Source of the DNA: Desulfobulbaceae bacterium UBA2775
GTDB lineage: Bacteria > Desulfobacterota > Desulfobulbia > Desulfobulbales > Desulfocapsaceae
Direction of reading: 5' to 3'
NCBI GenBank assembly: GCA_002352445.1
Contig: DEIL01000218.1
Coordinates: 1-24,101, forward strand
Length of the DNA stretch: 24,101 nt
The notes below the pieces were generated by a model. It was not told the origin of the DNA and searched no databases. It worked only from the letters and a program-made list of their open reading frames with translations. Below, one piece after another: positions 17,572 through 24,101 of this stretch. Numbering within the stretch: position 1 is the first letter of the stretch; each line of letters opens with the position of its first letter. A program made the translations under genes and the position numbers.

Positions 17572-18650
17572 TATCTTAATTTCAAGGTTGCGACCGCAAA
17601 CAGCCCGAGGATTATGGAAACAATCCAGAACCTGACAACCACCTTTGGTTCATGCCATCCTTTTTTTTCAAAGTGGTGGTGAAAAGGGGCCATCAGAAAG
17701 ATTCGTTTACCATGGGTCATTTTAAAATAGCCCACCTGCATAATGACAGATAAAGCTTCCATAACAAAAACACCGCCGACTATAGCAAGTAGAAATTCCT
17801 GCTTAATTATAATTGCAATCGACCCCAGAGCCCCTCCCAGAGCCAGAGAACCAACATCCCCCATGAACATCTGTGCCGGAAATGCATTAAACCAGAGAAA
17901 GCCCAGACATGCCCCCAAAATGGCACCGCAGAAAATGGCAAGTTCTCCACTGCCGACAACATATGGAAGTTGAAGATATTCGGCCAGTACCACATGCCCC
18001 GCCAGGTACGAAAAAACCAGATAAACCCCGGCGGTCACAATTGTCGGTCCAGCCGCCAGTCCATCCAGCCCGTCGGTCAGATTTACCGCATTAGAAGCTC
18101 CGACAATCACCACCACAGCAAATACCACATAAAACCAGCCAAGATCAGGTCGAAAATTCTTGAAAAACGGCAGGCTTAACTGCCCGTCGTATCCCGGGTA
18201 AAGAGAAACAAACAGACCAACAACCGCAGCGCCGGATATCTGCAGTATAAGCTTGCTCCTGGCACTAAGTCCTTTTGAATTTTGTTTTTTAATCTTCCTG
18301 TAATCATCGACAAAGCCAATACCACCATAAAAGAGAGTGACAAACAATCCCAACCAGACCAATGGGTTATCTAACCGTGCCCAAAGGATCGTACCGACTG
18401 TAATGGCAAAAAGGATTAATATCCCTCCCATTGTCGGCACCCCCTGTTTTGCCAGATGGGTTTCCGGACCATCATTGCGAATTACCTGACCTATCTGAAA
18501 TCTCTTCATGGTACGGATAAAAAGCGGACCAAGGAGAAGTACCAGCAGGAATGCTGTAACCGCCCCTCCGATTGACCGTAGGGTTATATAACGAAAAACA
18601 TTAAATCCTGAAAAAACAGAACTCAATGGATATAAAAAATGATAGAGCAT
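17571..18650 (-). CDS. mraY: Phospho-N-acetylmuramoyl-pentapeptide transferase MraY
   Basis: A 359-residue inner-membrane enzyme that transfers phospho-MurNAc-pentapeptide to undecaprenyl phosphate, forming lipid I. About ten hydrophobic helices are visible. Catalytic and binding signatures include FVDDYRKIKK, NAVNLTDGLDGLAAG and MAPFHHHFEKKGW. It is of typical family length. It lies downstream of the murE-murF fusion after a 105-base gap that carries a repeat-like segment, and overlaps murD by one base. Confidence 0.97.
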   Translation of the reverse strand: MLYHFLYPLSSVFSGFNVFRYITLRSIGGAVTAFLLVLLLGPLFIRTMKRFQIGQVIRNDGPETHLAKQGVPTMGGILILFAITVGTILWARLDNPLVWLGLFVTLFYGGIGFVDDYRKIKKQNSKGLSARSKLILQISGAAVVGLFVSLYPGYDGQLSLPFFKNFRPDLGWFYVVFAVVVIVGASNAVNLTDGLDGLAAGPTIVTAGVYLVFSYLAGHVVLAEYLQLPYVVGSGELAIFCGAILGACLGFLWFNAFPAQMFMGDVGSLALGGALGSIAIIIKQEFLLAIVGGVFVMEALSVIMQVGYFKMTHGKRIFLMAPFHHHFEKKGWHEPKVVVRFWIVSIILGLFAVATLKLR

Positions 18651-18655
18651 AGTAG

Positions 18656-18720
18656 TTTATCCGAAAGTCATCTACTCCACAAAAAAAGAGGGGTCGAAGG
18701 AAAGTATTTCATTGGGTTAG
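18656..18720. repeat. Dispersed repeat copy in the mraY-murF gap
   Basis: This segment matches the two outer parts of the ftsQ-ftsA gap in the same orientation. TTTATccGAAAGTC at 18656 aligns with 11576, with roughly 27 of 38 bases identical from 18661 onward. GGAAAGTATTTCATTGGGTTAG-like sequence at 18699-18720 aligns with 11732-11754. The ftsQ-ftsA copy has about 110 additional bases between the two parts. The counts come from reading by eye. Confidence 0.45.
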
Positions 18721-18755
18721 CCGGTTGACTGGTTAAAATTGGCAACAGCTCTCTG

Positions 18756-21700
18756 TTATATCAGCTCTGAAACAATTGTCTCGAAGCGTAAACCTCGTGA
18801 AGCCTTTACCAGGAGCAGTCCATCTTGTCCAAGCTTTTTCTGGATAACGAGTTCTTTAACCCACTGTACTGCCTCTCCCTTCTCATCAAACAACCTGATA
18901 TTTTCCTTGTCCAACCCGCCGGCTAAAGCCCCTTTCCCGGCTTCTCCTTTAAACTCTCCTATGAAACCGACATCATCAATACACAATTCAGCCACAAGTT
19001 GTCCCAGTTCAAAATGTGCCTCTCCTGAGGTTTCACCAAGCTCCAGCATATCCCCGAGAATTGCCACACAGTATTTTCCTGCCATCTGCCTCAAGGTTTT
19101 CAACCCGGCCGCCATGGAGGCCGGGTTTGCGTTATATGTATCATTGAGCAACCTGTACCCGCCTTCAGACTGCAGGATTTCCATACGTTTATCAGCCGGT
19201 CTGAAATCGGCGAGACCTGCCGCTATCTCCTGAATATTGGCTCCAGCGCCATAGGATATTGCTGCCGCAGCCAGAGCATTGGACACATTATGCTCTCCGG
19301 CTGCAAAAAGATGAATTTCCTCCTTTTCCATGCCTGAATGCAGGGTAAAGGTAATACCTCCTATATCCGCAAGGTCTATACCCGTCACCCACATGTCCGG
19401 GTTCTTCTTCAAGTTTTCTTCGAGAACTGTGAATGTAATTTTGGTTTGTTCATATTTCTCAGCAAGACTGCTCACCCGTGGATCATCAAGATTAACGATC
19501 AGCGTACCGGATCCTTTCGTCCCCTCAAAAAGTTCTTCCTTTGCCCTTGCGACCCCTTCAATAGAATGGAGCCCCTCCAGGTGTGCACCATATATATTGA
19601 CAATACAGCTGATATCCGGATCTGCAATCTCAGCAAGACGCCGCAACTCTCCTGGCTGGTTCATACCAACCTCCAGGACAGCAGCACAATTAGTTAGGTT
19701 CAAAGGCAGTAACGAAAGAGGTAAGCCAATAAGATTGTTGAAATTACCATGGGTCTTTAAAACACAATCTTCCTGATGATCAGGGCCCGCAACCCATTTG
19801 CGCTGAAGGATGGCAGCCACCATCTCTTTAACTGTGGTCTTCCCGCAACTCCCTGTTATAGCTATCACCGTCTGATCACAGAGTTGTGCCAGCTGTGCCC
19901 GTCTGTAAGCCGCCATATCCCCCAAGGCTTTCAGTGTATCAGTCACAATGACCTGGCTTACATCCTTTCCCGGAGGGAGCACTACCTCTTTTTCCACGAC
20001 CAGGCAAACCGCACCATTTTCTACTGCCTGGGCTGCAAATTCATGACCGTCATATTTTTCTCCTTTCAAAGCGACAAAAATTGAATCATTGCCAGCCACT
20101 CTGCTATCGGTCAGAACCTCTCCAAGCAGCTTGAATTCATGGTTATCACTGGATAGTATCCCTCCAACACTCTTTACGACTCTTGCACCGGTCCATGAAC
20201 AAAACACATTTTTTGCCTCAAGAGTATCATCAAAATAGAGTCTTCCCCGGCTGCTCAGCTGATACGTCTCATGCCCTTTACCGGCGATAATCACCACATC
20301 TTCAGGCCCGGCAGAGATAATAGCGAGCCGAATAGCATTTCTTCTGTCTCTTTCGACAATGACTCCCTTCGCCCCCCTGCTTCTCTTTTTCAACCAGGCC
20401 GGAGATCTCTGCCCGGTTCCGGTGGCAGTAATCCCTGCAAGAATCTGATTAACAATTCCATCAGGGTTTTCAGTTCTCGGGTTGTCATCGGTTACGATTG
20501 CCACATCACTGAACCGGCAACCAATCTCTCCCATCAAGGGCCGCTTACCGATATCTCGGTCTCCGCCACAGCCAAAAACACAGTACAGTTCTCTGTGGGG
20601 TAAGGATGCAACAGTTGACAACACCTGCTCCAGGGCATCCGGAGTATGCGCATAATCTACCAGAACTACTGGAGATCCCATAGGTTCATCCATAGAATCC
20701 ACAACCCTTTCAAGTCGTCCCGGCGCACCACCGGCTTTTCTCAGACCCTCTGCAATTGTGTTCAGGTTAAGTTTCAGAGCAAAGCAAAGACCAAACGCGG
20801 TCAAAATATTGTCAATATTAAACCGACCGATAAGCTGTGAACGGAGAGTGATTTTTTTCCCATTGGTCTGAATTTCCAGCTGAGTCTGACTGAGTTGCAG
20901 ATCATATCCAAGAAGACGAATATCAGCATTCTCTTCATCTCCCCAGTAAATTATCTTTGCACAATGAGCTCTGCACTTCTCTACCAGAGGGACATGCCAG
21001 GGGAATCCTTCTTTTCCTGCAGAGTCCGCAGGCAGCACCCCAATGGAGTCTTTTGCCATATGTTCTGTAAAGATCTTTGCTTTCTCGAAGAAATATTCCT
21101 CCATATCAGTATGGTAGTCTAAGTGGTCCCTGGAAAGATTGGTAAAGGCAGCCGCTGTAAACCGGATATTACTGATCCTGTTTTGAGCCAATCCATGGGA
21201 TGAGACTTCCATTATGACATAGCAAACTCCACTATCTGCCATTTCCCGAAGTACCTTTTGCAGCATCATGGCCTCGGGAGTTGTAAGCTGTGTCGGCAAC
21301 ACGGTCATCTCACCACTGTCTCCGACATACCTGTTATTAACGGTACCAATGACCCCCACCTTCTGCCCGGCGTGAAGAAGAACCGTCTCCAGCAGATAGG
21401 TGACCGTAGTTTTCCCGTTGGTACCGGTAACTCCGATAAAGGTCAGTTGATCAGCCGGTCTGCCATAATAGTTTGCAGCGACAAGTCCATACGCTTTACT
21501 GCTATCCTCAACCTCTACAAGGATTCCAGTCCACTCTCCCAGCGTATCGGGGTGTATCATGCCGATCTCACAAATAACGGCTGCACAGCCATTTGCAAAG
21601 GCAGCGGAAACATAATCGTGACCATCATACTCTGCGCCTCTGATTGCCACAAAAAGTGCACCAGCCTCTACCTTTCGGGAATCGGAGAGAACGGAACTGA

Positions 21701-21815
21701 TCTCAATATCCCTGACAGTTTTAGAATGGCTTCTCCTGACAACCCTGTATTCAATTCCCCGGAGAAGAGCTTCTAAAGAGAGTGGATATAATGGTTTGCT
21801 ATTTGCGATGTCCAT
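18756..21815 (-). CDS. murE-murF: MurE-MurF fusion ligase
   Basis: One 1019-residue protein joining two consecutive Mur ligases. Residues 1 to about 537 are MurE: SDSRKV at 45-50, ATP loop TGTNGKTT (130-137), and DDNPR (443-447), the motif linked to meso-diaminopimelate specificity. Residues from about 541 to 1019 are MurF: TDSR at 569-572, ATP loop TGSCGKTT (654-661), and NDTYNANP (891-898). The first half would add meso-DAP to UDP-MurNAc-Ala-Glu, the second D-Ala-D-Ala to give the pentapeptide. The junction has almost no linker. Both halves look catalytically intact. It starts five bases after the ftsI stop. Confidence 0.96.
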   Translation of the reverse strand: MDIANSKPLYPLSLEALLRGIEYRVVRRSHSKTVRDIEISSVLSDSRKVEAGALFVAIRGAEYDGHDYVSAAFANGCAAVICEIGMIHPDTLGEWTGILVEVEDSSKAYGLVAANYYGRPADQLTFIGVTGTNGKTTVTYLLETVLLHAGQKVGVIGTVNNRYVGDSGEMTVLPTQLTTPEAMMLQKVLREMADSGVCYVIMEVSSHGLAQNRISNIRFTAAAFTNLSRDHLDYHTDMEEYFFEKAKIFTEHMAKDSIGVLPADSAGKEGFPWHVPLVEKCRAHCAKIIYWGDEENADIRLLGYDLQLSQTQLEIQTNGKKITLRSQLIGRFNIDNILTAFGLCFALKLNLNTIAEGLRKAGGAPGRLERVVDSMDEPMGSPVVLVDYAHTPDALEQVLSTVASLPHRELYCVFGCGGDRDIGKRPLMGEIGCRFSDVAIVTDDNPRTENPDGIVNQILAGITATGTGQRSPAWLKKRSRGAKGVIVERDRRNAIRLAIISAGPEDVVIIAGKGHETYQLSSRGRLYFDDTLEAKNVFCSWTGARVVKSVGGILSSDNHEFKLLGEVLTDSRVAGNDSIFVALKGEKYDGHEFAAQAVENGAVCLVVEKEVVLPPGKDVSQVIVTDTLKALGDMAAYRRAQLAQLCDQTVIAITGSCGKTTVKEMVAAILQRKWVAGPDHQEDCVLKTHGNFNNLIGLPLSLLPLNLTNCAAVLEVGMNQPGELRRLAEIADPDISCIVNIYGAHLEGLHSIEGVARAKEELFEGTKGSGTLIVNLDDPRVSSLAEKYEQTKITFTVLEENLKKNPDMWVTGIDLADIGGITFTLHSGMEKEEIHLFAAGEHNVSNALAAAAISYGAGANIQEIAAGLADFRPADKRMEILQSEGGYRLLNDTYNANPASMAAGLKTLRQMAGKYCVAILGDMLELGETSGEAHFELGQLVAELCIDDVGFIGEFKGEAGKGALAGGLDKENIRLFDEKGEAVQWVKELVIQKKLGQDGLLLVKASRGLRFETIVSELI

Positions 21816-21820
21816 GAGAT

Positions 21821-23689
21821 TTATTTTTTTAGCTCAACATCTTCCACATTTTCGAGAATCAGAATACATTCCGACAACCCTTTAAGAGGTGTGCCTGGAA
21901 GAGGTTTCTGTGAGACAACACTGCCGGTTCCCTGAAAGCGTATCTTTACGTTATTGTTCTGCAACAACTGAAAGCTCTTTCTCAGACTCAAGCCCTTCAG
22001 ATCCGGCATTATTCCCACAGCCTTCTTTACTTTTTCCTGACTTTCCAGGTGGCCGGGAACTACGGTTCCATCATGTTTGTCAACCGGATAGTTATCTTCA
22101 CCCTGTATTTCTACTTCCACAACATCTGAAACACTTTTTGCAACCTGTTGCAATACGGAAATTCGATCAACTATCTGCCCAACACGTTTTTCCAGCGATT
22201 GCTCTGTTGGTTTTTTTTTCGAAACAGGGTGTTCTGCTGGTCCTTCGACCACGACAAGCATTGTTAAGGGCGAGGTATCGGCAGGAATTAAAACAAACAG
22301 CATTTTACTGCTCAGAAACTGCTCTCCTTCAGCTGATTGTGCAACCAGAATATTTTCATCTTCAAAAAGCAGTGTCCCGGAAGAACCTTGACTAGCCTGA
22401 CTCCTCAGCAACTTCCCTACCTCTTTCGCGCCGCCTTTTATAACCCTTCCATACCCCTTGAATTCATCCTGAGATACCGGCAGGTGATATTCTTTTCCAG
22501 TCTCCTGATTTGAAGCTGCAGCAACAACATGGGGCCTGATTTTAGTACCACCATTGAAGATACCGGTCATTGCGGTCTGTATTTTCAAAGGTGTGGTATA
22601 TTCCGGAACCAATCCATAGGACTGACGTTGCGAATGAATAAAAGGCTTATAAACTATTTCCCTATTTTCAACAGCCCGATCATAGGCAAAAAAATCCGTG
22701 GACCATTGTTCTGTCATCCCCTGCCATTCCCATAACCTTAACTGACGGCCAAGATTTGTTTCAACAGGTTGAATAGACCATGGATACAGTATCGATCCGG
22801 CTTCCAGAATGCTGTAAATGCCGGCAACATCTCTAAATAAACGTCGAAATTTATCCGGTACAACCGTTGGCTGCAAAAAAATATTTCCCAGTGCCTGAGG
22901 AGAATATTGAGTGAACTTATTTGGATTAAAACCGGGATATTGCGCACCCCCGACAATTTCTCCAGTTGCTCCCTCCATAACATAGGCCGCAACCTTTATA
23001 CCCCTCTGCCAGCTACCTATATCAGCCACAAGATCTTCCAGAATTCTCTGAATTTTAAGATCAATTGTCAGAACCAGATCCTGCGATTGATTTAAATGAC
23101 TGTCTGTTGATTTTCCCTCAACTTCCCTGTTTGCAAGCAGTCTGTCATAAAAAAACTCTATCCCTGCCAACCCTATATTATCATCAACGTACCCGATTAT
23201 ATGGGCTGCATGTGTATCATTGGGATAGAACCTTACCTGTTCATGCTGCAGATATACACCTGGAAGTTGCTTCTCCTTTACTGCGATTTCCTGATCCTGA
23301 CTGATATCTTCATCAACCCACACCCGCAGCGAACCGGTTTCCAATTTTTTCTGCAGCCTCTCCTTATTGATCGGAAGTAGTGCACCCAGAGCCTCTACAG
23401 TATCTGGAATCGAATCAACCTCTTTTGTCCGTGCATAAACCGAAACCCGTTCCAGAGTGACAGCAATCTGCTTCAGATTCCTGTCATAAACCGTTCCACG
23501 GGTCGACACACTCTGCCCATACAAGCTCTTTTTTACTGTTAGAATCTTCTCATTCAGGTAGGCTGTGATACCAATTTTTTTATTTACCTGCCAGCAAACA
23601 ATGGTAATGACAACAATAAAGAAAACAGAGAGAAGGGCCCGCCTACGTTTTTTTTCTTTTTGCACTCGCAGGCGGGATTGTTTGACCAT
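21821..23689 (-). CDS. ftsI: FtsI-like protein with degenerate, probably inactive transpeptidase domain
   Basis: A 622-residue protein in the ftsI position. A basic N-terminus and one membrane helix (about 18-36) lead to a PBP dimerisation domain (RGTVYDRNLKQIA, about 64-76). A transpeptidase-like region follows, and then a PASTA-like domain (about 557-613). The transpeptidase motifs are lost. SxxK reads EAGSILYPW, so Ser299 remains but the lysine is Tyr302. The stretch from there to SYGLVPEYTTPLK (about 357) is roughly 50 residues shorter than usual and has no SxN. The KTG site reads VAQSAEGEQ (449-457) instead of VAGKTGTAQ. Flanking landmarks (TPLKIQTAMTGIFNGGTKIRPHVV, VLIPADTSPLTMLVVVEGP) make the alignment clear. 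The frame is intact from end to end, so this looks like a maintained pseudoenzyme rather than a broken gene. No strong ribosome site precedes the ATG. Confidence 0.88.
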   Translation of the reverse strand: MVKQSRLRVQKEKKRRRALLSVFFIVVITIVCWQVNKKIGITAYLNEKILTVKKSLYGQSVSTRGTVYDRNLKQIAVTLERVSVYARTKEVDSIPDTVEALGALLPINKERLQKKLETGSLRVWVDEDISQDQEIAVKEKQLPGVYLQHEQVRFYPNDTHAAHIIGYVDDNIGLAGIEFFYDRLLANREVEGKSTDSHLNQSQDLVLTIDLKIQRILEDLVADIGSWQRGIKVAAYVMEGATGEIVGGAQYPGFNPNKFTQYSPQALGNIFLQPTVVPDKFRRLFRDVAGIYSILEAGSILYPWSIQPVETNLGRQLRLWEWQGMTEQWSTDFFAYDRAVENREIVYKPFIHSQRQSYGLVPEYTTPLKIQTAMTGIFNGGTKIRPHVVAAASNQETGKEYHLPVSQDEFKGYGRVIKGGAKEVGKLLRSQASQGSSGTLLFEDENILVAQSAEGEQFLSSKMLFVLIPADTSPLTMLVVVEGPAEHPVSKKKPTEQSLEKRVGQIVDRISVLQQVAKSVSDVVEVEIQGEDNYPVDKHDGTVVPGHLESQEKVKKAVGIMPDLKGLSLRKSFQLLQNNNVKIRFQGTGSVVSQKPLPGTPLKGLSECILILENVEDVELKK

Positions 23690-23744
23690 ATTCTGATGGC
23701 ATTGTAGATGGTGTAGACTTCAAAAACTCTTTCTTCCAACCTCG

Positions 23745-23906
23745 TAGGAGTCTGCCCGCGAATGCCTTTTTGCCCAAACTCTTCAGCATTACCAAAAACA
23801 TAATGCTTGCAGGTAAGCGTAGACTCCGATATCACATATATGGCTTTGCTTATTTTCAATAATTCTTCGATCTTGAACAAAATGCCTATTCTCGGACAGA
23901 CTCCTA
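23745..23906. mobile_element. MITE-like element with TA flanks (Tc1/mariner-IS630 style)
   Basis: A 158-base element (23747-23904) is bounded on both sides by TA. Both ends, read inward, begin GGAGTCTG and continue GGAGTCTGYCCGMGAAT with two mismatches in 17 bases; similarity extends weakly to about 26 bases. Inside is a hairpin GCATTA/TAATGC (around 23786-23806). It has no transposase. TA flanks suggest movement by an IS630/Tc1-mariner-type transposase acting in trans. It lies between ftsL and ftsI. Confidence 0.7.
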
Positions 23907-24101
23907 GAGATAGATAAAATATCCTTTCCGGGAATTATACTTACCCACCTGCCCCTTTGAATGCACAAAAAGTGAAAGTTTATCTGCTGCAAGCTTCTGT
24001 AATTGTTCAGGTTTTCTAACTCTCGCCTTCCTGGCCCGCAATTCAATATTTTTGTCCATTACTTCATGGTGTCTGTTATCAACTGCTATTATCGAATTGT
24101 T
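23904..24101 (-). CDS. ftsL: Cell division protein FtsL, C-terminal part
   Basis: The last 65 codons of a gene that runs off the right edge. The sequence has the FtsL C-terminal pattern: the end of a charged coiled coil (NRHHEVMDKNIELRARKA), then a RKPEQLQKLAADKLSL stretch, like the SPERIE-IA-KLGL motif of FtsL, then GQV. The membrane helix and N-terminus are outside the window. Position just before ftsI supports the call. The stop codon TAG is formed by the TA flank and first G of the MITE-like element. Without the element the frame would read about eight more residues before a TGA. FtsL is the partner of FtsQ and FtsB in activating septal synthesis. Confidence 0.72.
   Translation of the reverse strand, partial: NNSIIAVDNRHHEVMDKNIELRARKARVRKPEQLQKLAADKLSLFVHSKGQVGKYNSRKGYFIYL

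Noticed and set aside
23584..23880. Minus-strand frame of 98 codons over the MITE-like element and the ftsI start, as a candidate ftsL
   Set aside because: It has no membrane helix or coiled coil and overlaps ftsI in another frame. The FtsL C-terminal pattern is instead found at 23904-24101.
24000..24101. Reading the right-edge fragment as the end of rsmH (xxRARxAxxR resembles the RsmH tail)
   Set aside because: The following RKPEQLQKLAADKLSLFVHSKGQV stretch, shown here only as a motif, fits the FtsL C-terminus better, and ftsL is expected directly before ftsI. Some doubt remains because the gene is cut.
1..24101. CRISPR arrays, tRNA or rRNA genes, prophage or complete insertion sequence
   Set aside because: No regularly spaced repeats, cloverleaf-like sequence, transposase or phage gene was seen on either strand.

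Overview
The window reads as a piece of chromosome from a Gram-negative, diderm bacterium. The best guess is a sulfur-metabolising Desulfobacterota, probably Desulfobulbales-like. That rests on the mix of genes (meso-DAP-type MurE, a persulfide/CoA-disulfide reductase with a rhodanese domain, a YkgJ-type cysteine protein) and on moderate GC. It is an inference, not a demonstrated placement. I see no tRNA, rRNA, CRISPR array or prophage.

About two thirds of the window (24101 down to 8929, all on the minus strand) is a division and cell wall (dcw) cluster. In transcription order it holds ftsL (3' part only), ftsI, a fused murE-murF, mraY, murD, murG, murC, murB, ftsQ, ftsA and ftsZ. MraY, MurG and the Mur ligases build lipid II; FtsQ, FtsL, FtsA and FtsZ build the divisome. 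The genes are tightly packed, often with stop/start overlaps.

Two things are abnormal. First, ftsW, which normally lies between murD and murG, is absent: the murD stop codon directly abuts a TTG start of murG. Second, the FtsI homologue is a complete, uninterrupted 622-residue protein that has lost all three penicillin-binding motifs. The SxxK lysine is a tyrosine, the SxN region is deleted, and KTG is replaced. FtsW and FtsI normally work as a glycosyltransferase/transpeptidase pair, so loss of one and decay of the other in one cluster suggests a rewired septal synthase. This is the strongest lead in the window.

The cluster also carries small mobile or repeated sequence. A 158-bp MITE-like element with TA flanks and GGAGTCTG termini sits between ftsL and ftsI, and its end supplies the present ftsL stop codon. 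A dispersed repeat is shared by the ftsQ-ftsA and mraY-murF gaps.

Downstream of ftsZ, still on the minus strand (8908 to 2426), come a radical SAM protein that appears to start at a non-canonical ATC codon, a membrane sensor histidine kinase without a visible response regulator, a FetA/FetB-like ABC transporter pair, and an NADH-dependent persulfide reductase-like flavoprotein with a rhodanese domain. Overlaps and short gaps suggest co-transcription. The leftmost part holds a convergent pair on the plus strand (a 64-residue unknown protein and a histidinol-phosphatase-like PHP protein) and, divergent from it, a YkgJ-type protein with a good sigma70-type promoter.
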